A stretch of 64,000 nucleotides of DNA from Fasciolopsis buskii (lineage: Eukaryota > Platyhelminthes > Trematoda > Plagiorchiida > Fasciolidae): assembly GCA_008360955.1 (NCBI GenBank), contig LUCM01007979.1, positions 3,264 through 67,263 on the forward strand. The letters are read 5' to 3'. The translations under genes were made by a program, and so were the position numbers. Under the pieces are notes generated by a model that saw nothing but the letters and a program-made list of their open reading frames with translations, ran no database searches and was not told the DNA's origin. Positions within the stretch are counted from its first letter, which is position 1. Each line of letters opens with the position of its first letter. Below are positions 1 through 12,126 of the stretch, in pieces.

Positions 1-1973
1 AACTAACTAACTAACTAACTAACCAACTACCAGTGTTGGGTGGGAAATATTTCACGTGGCGGGGAAGGGAGGGGTAATTGCGACCCAAACTGACGAGGAC
101 ATAGATGTCCATGTCAATTAAACCTGCTACGTGAATCCTGAACGCCAGCTAGAAAAAGGAAGATATAAAGTATTGATTTTTCTTCTCAGTAGTTTGCTTG
201 GCATACGGATAGATGAACAAAATTTTCCCGGAAGCACATGACCCGTTTTGCGGTCATTGCCGCTGTTCAGGTATGCGTACCTGGTGCTCTCCTGTCCTTA
301 ATCTGAAGTTTAGCCTTGCTTGACAGACTAAAATCCTCAGACTAACCACAATGTGATTATTAAATGAACCTATCATCCATTTATGCTCCCGACGATTCAA
401 ATGAGATTCTAGCAAGAAAGAAATATACTTGTCTTTGCTAACAACTCGTGATATTTCCGTTGAACAACCATGAATTATCTAAAAGGAACATTTGTTGGCA
501 ATTTGAAAAATTATTTTCAATAAACACATTTCGTGACAATAACAAAAAAATTAGTCGCATCAAAACAGTTCTATTTGCATCAGAATCAAACAACCAACAG
601 AAAGTGTTCCATTTATTCACAAATATAAATTTGATCATTATTTGATAATTCTTTTTAAGCGAATACACGCCTCGTGGTAAACTGACAGTTTTCTGCAAAA
701 AGATCATGTTCGGCCACTACTTGACAAGTCTGCAAAATCCAAGCCGACTGGTTTCTGTCCAAACCTCCAAGCCTTTAAATTCCAACTAATGGTTGCTGGT
801 TGATTAATGCCAATCGAATTGCCAAACGTTCATTGTAGCTGATGCCACGTGCTTCCACAGTTTGGCAGAATAATCGTTGTTACTCAAGTGAAATTTCCGA
901 CTATCATTCTGCGTGGCAAAGCACATGCGGACCAAGGGTTTTGGTTGCCTCCATTCGTGGGTTCCGATCCCGTGGAAGTCTAAGATTATTTCCAGTTGGA
1001 TCAATTCTACAATTCACATTTGTTCGCGTTAAGCCACGCTAAGCTACTTAATGCGTTTCGTCAAGTCACGACACTTTTGCCCGATGCTTTATGATAACGA
1101 GAGGCTCTGGAATGTTCAGAGTACAGAACGTACGAGAACAATTAGACATTACCAAACTGACGTTCAGATTCTGCCATGTTTTGATACAAAAGATCTAGAA
1201 TAACTGTGTGATCGAGTTGATGAACCCCTTTTCAGAAAGCGACGAAAAACCACTGGATGACATATACAGGTATGTCAGTTACTAAAAGACACAGGCATTG
1301 TATTTGTCCGGCTGCGTACGTCAATCTACTGTTCGTGAACGCGGGGTTCGTTTTGGCCAAGGTTGGTTGGTAGGAGTGAGTATGAGTTATCTGTAGATTA
1401 CTGACAAATCAAGTCGAAATACACAAACCACTGTTCACTATCGGATTATTAACAGTGAACGAAGTCAATTTCCTCATAAACGTGGCGTGAATTGCATGGT
1501 CGACAATTTTCCCACCAGCATTGGCTGTATCTGTAAGTAGTCCGCTCACACATGCAACTCGGGTTAGGAGGGTGGGAGTGGGATGTATGCCGGTTAACTT
1601 TAGGTATACAGGTTCAGCAATATAGTGACTTATCGAACGAATGAATTAGCATTGAATCCAGTCATGTTTTGTGATCTGTTTTGTCCAAAGGCTTCCCAAA
1701 TTCAATGGCATTAATCGCATTTTTGTAGTTCATCGAACGGATATAATGAAAACGGAAGAAATAACCGATCAATAATGGGGTGCGTTTAAAGGAGTTAAAA
1801 ATTAACTCCCCAGACCACAGTAAATCTAGTGAATCAGTTCGAAAATGTGCAACGGACACTGTGGGATACGGTTCACGCAGAGCGCGAGAGGAAAGATGAG
1901 GAACAGAGAGAAAGAATGTGCACCACTCGCAATCAAATCATCCACTTGTTCTCTCGACATCCGATTGACTTAC
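1..1973. other. Intron sequence of the FERM gene, 3' side
   Basis: Non-coding stretch beyond the donor of the last visible FERM exon. It opens with an AACT tandem run (1-28) and holds a minus-oriented family C repeat (about 165-298), with a motif at about 397-415 also seen next to the family C copies at 33.2 and 55.3 kb. The open frames at 438-1042 are AT-rich and show no domain. I see nothing else in it. Confidence 0.5.
165..298 (-). repeat. Interspersed repeat family C, copy 1
   Basis: Minus-strand copy of a dispersed repeat. Landmarks read on the plus strand are ATACGGATAGATGAACAAAA, CCCGGAAGCACA and GGTATGCGTACC; they are the reverse complement of the landmarks seen at 44.3, 53.9, 55.3 and 59.8 kb (GGTACGCATACC, TCCCGGGCAAATTTTGTTCA, CTCATCCA). 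Similarity is patchy, as expected for an old non-coding element. The class is unknown. Confidence 0.6.
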
Positions 1974-2097
1974 ATGTGAGCTTTGTGAAATTCCATAATA
2001 CGTTGAAGTCGTACATCGTTCGGTTCGTGCAACAGTTTGAGTGACCGCAAATAGTCAACGGATCGATAATCCTCTTCGAGAAAATCGCCAATCTCGG
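1974..2097 (-). CDS. FERM-domain protein, F2-lobe exon
   Basis: A 124-nt minus-strand exon with acceptor CGTTTATCTAG and donor CACAT followed by GTAAGT, a perfect consensus. It starts by completing GCC (alanine) and ends two bases into an ATG codon. It reads AEIGDFLEEDYRSVDYLRSL, then KLLHEPND and RIMEFHKAHM. The A-E-I-G-D-F and I-x-E-F-H-x-x-H pattern precedes the G-x-T-P-A-E-A-D helix in FARP/FRMD7 and 4.1-type FERM F2 lobes, and that next exon should lie left of this window. No F3 sequence is recognisable in 1-1973, so the gene is cut by the window edge. Confidence 0.9.
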
Positions 2098-2128
2098 CTA
2101 GATAAACGGATTTTAGAGGAAAGAGGTA

Positions 2129-2153
2129 TGTGTGTGTGTGTGGGTGGGTGGGG
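2129..2153. repeat. GT-rich microsatellite
   Basis: Alternating TG followed by GGTG units, lying just upstream (minus-strand sense) of the acceptor of the FERM exon at 2097. On the transcribed strand this is a CA/CCCAC-rich tract. Confidence 0.85.
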
Positions 2154-2730
2154 GGGTAGTCAGAGAAAAAATATCGCCTCGGGGCAGTAAATTTAATGCA
2201 AAACAGAAGGACCAGAAAGTCGTGATGAGAAAGAAATCGGAGAATCAAATCACCAAATTACCAAATCTCTTGGGAGAATTAATTGGAACTCAGTCTTCCA
2301 GTCGAAAGCTCACTAGTGCTTGATATTTCAAAATTATTTGTGATTTTGGTTGATATGACAATATGTTTTATTACCAATCACCAAACTGCAATTTTCAAAT
2401 CACGGAGAGATTTCGTCCTACCATGAAATTAGGTCTCTATAGTCTTACTGACACAAAGGACTTTGGTGAATTGACTGTCAGCTTTGTGGGAAGTTGAACT
2501 CCTTCTCACGATCGACACTTTTCAGTGACCACCTATCTGTGTCAGTCACTTGCATACGAATATCGATGCCTTGCCACGTGACCTCACAGCCAAAATTGGT
2601 AAATTTCGACCGTAAGTAGTCGTAAAACCATCGGCGTATACATAAACCGTGACAGTTTGTATTCGTCGATATTTTTAAATGGAACGTACCTCTTTCAGAA
2701 TTAATCCTAATGGTTTTTTAATATTTTTTC

Positions 2731-2892
2731 TACTTCCTTTATTATTGAGATAGCAATGTACATTGTTTTCCAGGAAGGGGGCCGCGACCAACAGTGGGTT
2801 GCCGAGTGGGAAAGTTGACCGGCGGTTGAAGAATTCAAACCCGCGACTTTCATGACCAAACGCCACGATATTTTCCGCTTGGCCACGGGCCG
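2731..2892 (-). repeat. tRNA-derived SINE-like element, family A, copy 1
   Basis: On the minus strand a tRNA-like head (CCGTGGCCAAGCGGAAAATA, then a B-box-like CGCGGGTTTGAATTC) is followed by a body with CCGGTCAACTTTCCCACT and CCCTTCCTGGAAAACAATG, and a tail with CAATAATAAAGGAAGTAG. The same order recurs at 3641-3800, 8591-8748 and about 14900-15070. Size is about 160 bp. Confidence 0.75.
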
Positions 2893-3640
2893 GCCAAGAA
2901 TTAACACACATTAAAGTATGGATTAGAAATCTTAATTAAATATGATAATGTGTTAGAATACAAATCAGGAAGCATCCTTGGTGTGGGCTGCTAAATACTA
3001 CGGCGACTTATAGACAGGACAGATCGGTCCTAGCAACTAGATTTGATCAAGAAAACGAAACCATTGTAAGCTATATTGGCACTAATTGATGTGCACAGCT
3101 TCATCTTATCGCGCTTCATCTTATCTTAGTGGGAAAGAAATACACGCATTTTGGTTTTGTCTTAAGTGTGGTCCATCCATACGGTTAATCTAACAATAAC
3201 AACAATCAGTTCATTTCTATAAACTGGGAAGGGCTTGCCATGTTTGTCAGTTGAAGGAGCCTCCAGTGGCTGAACAGCTTATCCATTAACTGGTATGACT
3301 TAAAAAGCGTGTGTCAAGAATTGGACAACGTGTTGCAAAATGAAAACAATCCATCTATATCCCATCGGTAAATTGTGAGTTCCGGAACTGAAGCAAAGTA
3401 AGAAATCACACCCTTTTAATACTAAAGCTATCATTGGCTGTTAATCATTGGTAAAAGACGTAAATTCCTAGAATTGGGACGTAACCAGGGCGCGTGACAA
3501 ATCTACGTCCTTTGGCAATCAGCGTTATGGAATATCAAAGAAAATACTAACGGTTAGAGAATAGAAGAACCTAATGACTCTTTTAAAAGGGCAGGCTGCA
3601 TTCACAGCAATCCACATATTTACACACACACAGAGACGGA

Positions 3641-3800
3641 TAGCGGTAGTCAAGCTCTCGGTGTCGTGGCATTACGACTTGAAGGTCGCGGGTTCAAATC
3701 TTCTCACTGCTGGTCAACATCCCCACTTGGTATCCCTCTGTGATCCTCGTCCTAGAAATGATGCGGGTTATGGTTTCAATAATAAGGGAAGTAGGAGATA
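3641..3800 (+). repeat. tRNA-derived SINE-like element, family A, copy 2
   Basis: Plus-strand copy with a head TAGCGGTAGTCAAGCTC, B-box-like GGTCGCGGGTTCAAATC, the body landmark CTGGTCAACATCCCCACTTG and the tail CAATAATAAGGGAAGTAGG. It matches copy 1 along its whole length with many substitutions. The open frame over it is incidental. Confidence 0.75.
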
Positions 3801-5038
3801 AAAGATTGAAAGACTGCGTTGGGTGAAAGGGGGGAACAGTTTGCAAGGCGAATATGGGGTCGCAGACGCAATTCCGCTCCGCCATTTATTCTACTTTTAC
3901 AGAGCTAAAGACGAAATAGACCCGAGTTGGGGTGTTCTAACTCTGTACTGTGTTGTCCAAACCTTGATGTCCTGACAACGTGTAAAATCCCATCTGACTA
4001 CATGAAGTTTCACATGTTGGCCAAATAGTGTGCCATGCTAACACACCAACATGTTCTATTTTCCAATCAATACGCTCTAAGACGGAACAACCAAGCTAAC
4101 TCTTACTCCAACTTCGTGCTAACGGCGATCTTTCGTCAAAGTTAATCGCGGGGAGTGATATTACTAAGGCTTAAACCAGGTGAACTGGTCCATGTAGGCG
4201 TAGTCCGAGTGTCTGGCTGGGTTCTACTAGAGGTCCCCATTAGTGTGATGGATAGAGATGATGAGTGATATGACTCGATGTCAAAGTTAGTGGCGTTTTT
4301 GAATTCAGATTCTCGTTTCTTCTGTATAATTGTTCAAATTGTTTTTTCCAGTCAATCTTTTTTCTCTTTTAAGCAAATCATGCTGAAGTGACAACCAAAA
4401 CCAGAGGATGTTGGTGCAAGGCTAACCAATCTAAACTAAACTAAATATGGTCATCAATTTAGGCATTTGGCATCGGTAGGATATCATCATACGGTACGGG
4501 CATAAAGCCTGACAAAAGTTGTTAGACCTTTCAAATAAATCGGCCATCATTCGTTAGTACTTTCAACAGACAGTATAGATTGCAAAAGTGGACCCTTTGT
4601 TCCAGTTGCAAGGTATCGAATTTATATAAACCAAACATATGCGTGAGTATTAGTGATGGGAATGTGTTACAGAATAACGCGGGCCCTACCTAACAACTGA
4701 ACAAGTCCATGCATTCAACCTGATGGATGTTGGTTAACCCATGGGAAAATCTTGTCCATGACAACTGTAGCATATTGTAGCACACTCCACCTCTATGTAT
4801 AAATTGGGCCACAAACGGAAGTTCAGACACTGTTGAATATCGTCTTGTGACCCAGATGAAGGGGGACACGAATTGCTAAAATATCATCTATGCCTAGATT
4901 TGAATGCAATCCCAGAGTCACCAGTTGTTCACATTTGGATTTAGTCCACAAAACTCCAATTGCATCGCAAGTATTCTAACTGGACAACCATTGAAATCTA
5001 CAACTTACCAGCATCCAACAAGATATTTTCGCACTCAC

Positions 5039-5136
5039 CTTGAACAATATAGGAGGCCAATAGGGCAGCGGTGTTCTCACTACATAGCAGGGTTCCGCTG
5101 ACCAAATCTCGTTTGATTTGTAACGCAAATAGATAT
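5039..5136 (-). CDS. FERM-domain protein, start of F2 lobe
   Basis: A 98-nt minus-strand exon. Its first base completes the arginine codon left open by exon 9363-9242 (CG plus A), and its last base G is completed by CC in the next exon to give alanine. The acceptor ends ATCCGTAG and the donor is CAAG followed by GTGAGT. The translation YLFALQIKRDLVSGTLLC, then SENTAALLASYIVQ, is the canonical FERM F2 opening, including the R-Y-x-x-x-L-Q-x-K-x-D-L motif across the splice and the A-A-L-L-A-S-x-x-V-Q helix. I predicted this exon from the flanking ones and then found it, so the chance of a false match is small. Confidence 0.92.
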
Positions 5137-7089
5137 CTACGGATCAGCCGAGTGAAATGAACGATCGAGGGAGGGGAAGAGTAGAACAGTTCAAATGAAG
5201 ATTTGTGTGCATTTTCGAAAACGCCTGAGACACAAATAAAGCAATCAGAAAAGTTGTCTTGATAAGGCTCATTTGTGATCGAAATTTAAAGATTAGAATG
5301 AATATGACACTGATGATGATAACGCTCATAGCAAGTGTGTATTGAACAACTCATGCTCCTTGTAGCTGGAACTCGATTGGAGAACGATACGTCCATGTTA
5401 ACCGATCACAATTTGTTTAGCCATAACAGCTGCACTCCTATCGGAGGACACTTTGTCATGAGATAGACACGGATCATCCAAATATGCTTCGCCGGGCATT
5501 AGCCTTGAAAGTGTTACTTTCAAGTGTGATCACACAAAAAATTTCTGGATCACGGAAACTTTCTTCTATACACCAACAAACCAGCGTATTCTGTTAATGA
5601 ATCATGCTTGAACGTACATTTTAATTTCTTATGAACAGGTCAGAACGATACCTCTATTTCGAATACAAAACCATGATATTGCCATCTCAAGTCTCGCTGG
5701 AAGAGGCACGAATGTGACCAAACCTTAATTCGAATAAGAGAGTTGCAACAATCTGCGGACGATTTCACGACACTAAGCTAACGTACATGTTCCGCGATCG
5801 CGTCAATTCACATGGATACAGACTACCCAAAATTTGTTGTCACTAAAAAGCAACGAGAGCAAACTTTGAAACAGAACATGAGGGCAGAAACTGTTTCAAG
5901 GTTGGATGAATGAATACGACGGACGAAATCAATCCAGTTGTCTTTCATTCATCTGTGTTTGTAGTCGACAGGACGCTGATTCGTGGACGATGGCAAACAC
6001 TCGTTTGGTACTGTTTTCAAGTGGGAGAATACGTTTATTGCGAGTAAAACACTACGGATAGATGAAAATATATGTAGGTATGACTCTCTCAGATCAATCG
6101 TGGTTCTAACGCAGCTGTCAGGAAGATGTTTCACAGGAGGCGAAATAAAGACAATAGAAAAGGCTAAAAAAAGTAAGTGTATTATGCTTTGCAACAGTAA
6201 TATGTTTTGTATTTGCTTTGGGCAAACAAGAAAAACAAGGACTAGTCAAGAAGGCCTCACAATCTGAACAACAACGTTCCATTCCACATCCTTGCACGTC
6301 AGTTACCTCCTATTATCCTTATCGCCTGATACGGAGACAAGAACCCGGGGACAATCAGCAAAATTGATACCTAAAAACAATATTTTTTTGAAACTATTCA
6401 AAGTCATGGGATAAGCCTCTTTTTGCTAAGGAGATGAAAGAACCGTGCGGGGAAATAGATGAACAATGTTATGCAGAATGAGTCTGACCAACTGGAGACA
6501 ATGTACAGTGAAGGACTTGGTCAAACAGCAACGGTCACCACTGGATACTCCCCCAATGAAACTTAGCAACGAATATCAAACGTTATCACCAAAGCAAGGC
6601 ATTCAGTCAGTGGTATCAGTAATGACGTTTATAGTCATAAAGATTCATCAAAGCAATGCATTAGCATTGTGATCATTCCTGGGAATGTTTTCATCCTGTT
6701 AACTGCCTACTTGACTCAACCGAATACGACCGGCCGTTCGCATTGTAGCCGTCCACTCGATGACGGCCAGTAAGTCATTGAAAATGACATGTGAACAAAA
6801 CTGTGACTGAAGTGGACAGGAGCTGCTGGCGCCGTGGCAACAGAGCAGCTCTAGGGTTGGAAAGATCTCATCGAAAGCCTGGATTTGAAGGGTGATATGC
6901 ACTACTGATGTACTCTAATGATAGAAAATCTCGAGTCTGGTGTTTTCTCGGTGAAACGTTGAACAGATGGCCTGAAGCTCATGCACAAAAGGTTTAGGCT
7001 GAAGGCAGTCAGTCTAGCAAGAGGTAACTCCACCCCAATGCTTCTCCCTCAACAAGTAAAGAATAGACTGAATAATGTCTCGCTTTATA

Positions 7090-7290
7090 TGAAATAATTC
7101 ACTACCGCTAAAATGGCCCCTAAGAAACCATGGAATTATTGTACATTTGTTTCATCCAGTTTGTTAGGAACCCTCAGCAATGCATATCCACCGTACCCGA
7201 ACTGGGATGTGAACCCGAACAAGGAAGAACGATTTTGACTCGAACGCTTTAGCCATTACACTACAGGACAGGCTGTCGACGGTTTGTTGC
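7090..7290 (-). repeat. Family B repeat with tRNA-like head, copy 1
   Basis: Shares AATTCAC, AAGAAACCATGGAATTATTG, CAGCAATGCATATCCACCG, CCCGAACTGGGATGTGAACC and TCGAACGCTTTAGCCATTAC with the copies at 33.8 kb (opposite strand) and 45.6 kb. The head of the element reads, on the minus strand, as a tRNA-like A/B-box region. It is degraded. Confidence 0.7.
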
Positions 7291-8590
7291 TGATTCATAA
7301 CGGACCATCCAAAAATGGTCACTGCTTTCAAATTTAAAGTCAGAAATGTCGACGCTCTTACTAACAAAAGCTGTCATTAAACTTAGAATGTTTTAGAACA
7401 GCTGTACAACTCAAGAGCAGAATCCAACACCAAAGTCCAAGAACTCCGTCATCAGTTCTGTACAGTAATTCGCTCCTACTTTTTTTGCAGTTAATAGTCG
7501 GCTCACTTCAGTTTGCCAAGGCTCAGTTTCGGGAATTTCGCTAAGGCTTAAAGCAACATATCATCCAGTACCGATTCACGAATTTGCGGTCCCACACAAA
7601 AGTAGTGTTTTCTAACTTCCAACCTTTGTGGCATTTGGCATTCGTTCGTATCTCATTCTCTGTTTGTTGGAACTCTGTTCCAGTAAGGTCATTTCTCAAT
7701 AGAGAGTCGTGGTAGTGCCACGCTAAATACATTCGAAATTATGCCTTGTAACTGCATTCAATCCCGTAAACTCATGCAGATTTCGCAACTCCCTAGTGCA
7801 AGCAACTGGTGGCCTACACCGAATGTTCCATTTAATTATTTCCTATGCTGATACCTTATCAGAAATAGTATGGCCTGTTTTGTTTCGACTGCGCCAACAC
7901 GCACAACTCCCTCGCTTGCTCTACTGATCTCCCGATTCTATGAGCAGACTCTACTATTCTGAGTATTTTGCATGACCAACGCAATCTTTTGACAAGAATA
8001 AGTTGGTACATGTTAGTAGTAGGAGATTGAATATTTGCATGACATAAATTGCTACATTTCCTAACTCACTAGACATTGAACCAGAGGACTATTCTATCTC
8101 CATTTCGCTTTCCTCGGTGTTATCAAGCATCCTGAAATTTTCGGCTTACAATCCGATCGTTTCTGTTGTTCGTTTAGGATTTGGGGGGAATTTTAGCCAT
8201 CTGTGACACAACCGGAACGAAACTCGATAGTAGTCTTTGTCATCCTTTTCCCACCGTTGGATGTTCTCAGCCAGGGTTCCCGAACTCAGATGTGTTCAAC
8301 GATCTAATAAGGTTACCAACCAATAACTTGCAAAATTTTTCAAATCGCCTATTTCGAATCGATGTTTCTTGAGACATACATCCTATTTCTTGTTCGTCGA
8401 GGTCAGGGAGCAAACAAAACTCAGCAATTTGCTAAGTCTGGGATTCTCGGTCTCTGATTTTACCGGCTAGCCCTTGGTAATTTAGTCCTGCTTTGATGAA
8501 TGGTGACTTGGATTTTGTCGTTGAATTTTGTAAAAATTACTTGCACCTAGAAATAAAACCATCGGGGCACATATGCGCATCTTTTTCGCT

Positions 8591-8748
8591 TACTTCCATT
8601 ATAATTGAGACAAAAGTGTACATCATTTTTCAGGAAGGGTGCTGGGACCGACAGAGAGCTACTAAGTGGGGAAGTTGACCGATGGTGGGAGTACTCGAAC
8701 CCGCGATCTTCATGTCCAAATGCTACACTCATCCGCAGGACCACTGCA
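8591..8748 (-). repeat. tRNA-derived SINE-like element, family A, copy 3
   Basis: Minus-strand copy with the tail complement TACTTCCATTATAATTGAGA, the body TTTTCAGGAAGGGTGCTGGG and AAGTTGACCGATGGTGGGAG, then the B-box complement CTCGAACCCGCGATCTTCAT. It is the best preserved partner of copy 1. Confidence 0.75.
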
Positions 8749-9241
8749 GATTTTCAGATAGTTTTCAGTCCAGCATTTATTAAGATCCCGTTTGTCAGTC
8801 TCCAAGGTAGCTCGAGTGCATACAAAAAACTAACTAACCTAATTTAACTCGACTTGGATTACGTGGATCTTCGTATCCCTTAGGATATATGCATATCTTG
8901 GAAGCTCTTCATTTGTAATACTCAGATATTTGTCACCATGACAACCACGGATGGCACGTTCAATTACAAATTGATTATTCACTCAGAAGTGGATTACTAG
9001 GGTAGTGGAAAAACTGCAATCAATAAAAGTTTAATTAATTAAAGCCTACATCACTGGTCTATTGGGAATCGAGCTATTTTGGCTGGGCAACCCGGCAATC
9101 CAATGTAACGCTTGAGCATCCAATTTCTTCGTCGAGTCAATTCAAATGATCTCCACATGCGCACACTTTTACTTCGCGAAATCACAGACTACTAATTTGC
9201 TTAGAGAGTAGCAAAAACAGACGATTAAGATGTGGTCTTAC

Positions 9242-9363
9242 CGTGTGAATTCCTCCTCGAGCAAATTCGGATGTGGTGTGTAGAATTTCACGCTGAATCG
9301 GAAAATCAAATCTTTCCCCGGATTCAGTTGCCTCAAAATTGGTTTCTCGTGATCCAGCCAGCA
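9242..9363 (-). CDS. FERM-domain protein, end of F1 lobe
   Basis: A minus-strand exon of 122 nt. The acceptor is a very good pyrimidine tract ending TTCCAG (just above 9363), and the donor is ACACG followed by GTAAGA at 9241. It enters in phase 0 and leaves after two bases of an arginine codon. The product runs CWLDHEKPILRQL, then FRFSVKFYTPHPNLLEEEFT. The W-L-D-x-x-K-P-I and V-K-F-Y-x-P-x-P-x-x-L-x-E-E-x-T-R patterns are typical of the FERM F1 lobe and the F1-F2 linker; closest in style to FARP/FRMD7-type proteins. It is separated from the previous exon by an intron of about 34.7 kb and from the next by about 4.1 kb. Confidence 0.9.
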
Positions 9364-12093
9364 CTGGAATTTAAGTGGGAAAGAATCACATAAGGCAAAT
9401 GTGTACATTTTTGGCCGCTGCACAAAGGAGGTTCATAGCGCGGTGCATATAGCGTGAAATGAGATTCAAGCAATCCAATGAAACATTGGGATGACCATTT
9501 TTCTTCTTTCAACCTCCGACAAATGTTCAAGTGCTCCGACTGGCAAAATAAGGCAGATCCATAGGTAACCACTGATAAAGGAGGTTATCATGAAATGCCT
9601 TTTGAAAGAGGCCCTAATACTAAACAGTGGTTTGAATTACACTTAGGCAAACACGAGTGGTTTGGAAATTTTGATGGTTTGCGTGCAGGCAGTTTAAATC
9701 CCCGTTGCAAACGTGAGGGTTCTCAATGTTACTCCAAATCTCACATCTCTAATCGTCACGATCAAATGGGAAGACAAGTACGGAAGATGGTGATCTAAAG
9801 ATTTGCTACGACTAGTTACAAAGCGATAATCTGAGTATTGAACGTGAATAAATCTGAGCAAACAAGCACTAGGTTGAGCAAGTGTCACAATGAATAAAGT
9901 GCTGCACGGCTAGGTCCCAATTATCACCGGAGGCAGCTAATTTCAGATGTTATAGTGAAAACGGTGACTTGTGAAATACTCTTGACCGGTGTGAAACATG
10001 CATTTGAAGTGCTGATTTTAGGCAGAGACTTTCAACACAATTACTTCAGATACTAATGGGTTTACCCATTTCACAATGCAATTAGAGTTGATATAAACCT
10101 TAAACTGTTAGAACCACCATAGATTAGCTCTAATGAAGGCCAAAAAATTACTAACTAATCCATAATCCACAATTCCAAATATATGCTCTATCGATCCGAC
10201 CAGGGAGCAACCAATTACAGTCAAAGAGGTTTTTCGAAACATACACTGGTTCACTTAAAACGAGCATGAGGAATGATAGAACCAGGGAAACTGTAAACAC
10301 TACAAAATATACGCTCGCAAGTTGAATTCGTTTGAAAGAACGTAACACCAACGGTTACCAATAAGCGACTCCGTAGATGTATAAAACACCTGTGAAACAT
10401 TTAGTCTTCTTCTTGACTGTAGTGCACGATTATATGAATCATAATCAGTTGAAAACGACTCGAAAAAAGAGTTTTGGTTAGAAATGTTTCTGCAATTTCT
10501 TCCTTACCGCATACGTTTTCCGGTCGGTGATAGAAAACATCGAATTTCGCAGCTCAAAAGTCAAAAATCTTTGCCTGATTTGCCATAAGAAAAAAAAAAC
10601 CAGGACGAATTTTTCCGAATCGCTCACACACTACTGTCCAGGGGGTGGGGAGATCAACTGCCTTTCAAGCACCTCAATTATATCAACACTCGTTTTGGAA
10701 AACGAAACATCTTTTCGGTAGTCTGATATTAAAGAAATGTTTATTTTTGTTCCCTGTTCTGTAACTTGTTTCAGTTGTTTTGTCCATTTCTAGTTACCCT
10801 TTCGATTCCAATTCATCCACAACGTGAATTATTAGTTGTATTGATTCTATTGATGCAGACCTGTTTGTTGCTAGACTAGGTGATTTGCATACAATTAATT
10901 CCGGACAAAAAGTTGCCACGGAATTTCTCAAAGGCAGCACTCATCCGCACCACCCCAATGATCTCGTTTCTTTCCATTTCTGTTTCGTCAATCGTCACGA
11001 ATTATCGTCGATTTCCTGCCGCGTCAACCTCAATTAGAACCGTCTTACCAACGTTGGCTCACATCACGAGGCACGAAGTTGTTAGTTGAATGTGTCGATC
11101 CTATTTCATTTCCGTTGTTTTTCGAGCTGATTTGAAGTGGATAACTTTTTACTTTCCAGTTCAAAATATAGGACAGATTGATAAGTAAATGAATCATTTG
11201 GTATGACCATATTGTTCATGTTATACAGACCAGATTTTTGATGATAACATTGTTGAGAAGACTTATGTTCGATTGTTTGAGAAATTCCAACTTTCAACTG
11301 CCCATAAAAGTAACAATTTCGAAAATTAGGACCAGAACAAGCGTGCGCTTTCCGGACAATGAAGGTGAGCACGAGAAATCATCTTTCATCACTCTATTGC
11401 TTCTTGTCTGTCTATATGCCTATCTGCCCACAGTAAAAATTGTAACAACACAGAGTAACAAAGAGGGCATTTAGTCAAGTTAGTCAAGTTCACTTTGGAT
11501 GCACACTTATACAGTCTCTAAGACTATCACTCCACTCAGCCCCGACGGACTAGGCGCACACGCAAAGTGGGGTTAAACGTGAACTCAGTAGGCGCCAATC
11601 CATGTTCGTTGTTAAACTGGTGATGTTCGGTTGTAGGCGAAAGATGAAGCATCCAAGTGAGATTTCAAAACAAAACAAAGTCATTCGTGATCGACGAAAA
11701 GTGACATTCTACATAGAAATCCTAAACCCGATCGTCTCGTGGTGGTTTACACGCGATCACTTGCGAGGGAGGAGTATACAAATGGGAATTGAGAAATTAA
11801 ACGAATGGCAAAAACCTAGTTCCCGATGAAATTAAGTCCTATTTTGTTCCCACACTAGGCTGTTAGAGTGGGAACTTTCTGATCGCGATCAAAAAAGTGA
11901 GATGTGATATTCGACCTGGAAGGATGAAATATATTTGCCGTAGAAATTAGTGTCACAGTTTGAAAACTTGCTATTATACGTTTTTACAACGATCTTTTAA
12001 GGAATAAGAACAAGCACTGGCCATGTTTAATATTGCTATTTTTACAGGTTCTAATGCTACTATAATTACTAAAATTACTACCATTGTTATTGA

Positions 12094-12126
12094 TACTGCT
12101 ACTGCTACTGCTACTACTACTACTAC
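12094..12126. repeat. Trinucleotide microsatellite (CTG/CTA)n
   Basis: Runs of ACTGCT then ACTACT units. On the minus strand they create the serine- and valine-rich tracts of the two overlapping open frames at 11974-12330, which are therefore not treated as genes. Confidence 0.85.

Larger units (their letters stand above)
2098..5038. other. FERM gene intron of about 2.9 kb
   Basis: Bounded by the donor at 5038 (GTGAGT on the minus strand) and the acceptor at 2098. It contains two tRNA-derived SINE-like copies of family A (2731-2892 minus, 3641-3800 plus). The remaining sequence shows no recognisable gene. Confidence 0.75.
5137..9241. other. FERM gene intron of about 4.1 kb
   Basis: Lies between the donor at 9241 and the acceptor at 5137. 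It includes a family B element (about 7090-7290, minus), a possible family B tail fragment near 7990-8050 (TTAGTAGTAGGAGATTGAAT) and a family A element (8591-8748). The frames at 5949-6267 and 8181-8372 show no domain that I recognise. Confidence 0.75.

Noticed and set aside
804..1004. Minus-strand frame containing LWKHVA, which recalls the end of the FERM F3 lobe
   Set aside because: No other F3 motif nearby, no good acceptor, and the intervening F2/F3 parts are absent; treated as chance.
1829..2044. Plus-strand 71-codon frame rich in E, R and K that looks protein-like
   Set aside because: It is the antisense shadow of the FERM exon 1974-2097 and its flanks; the minus-strand reading has perfect splice sites and a known fold.
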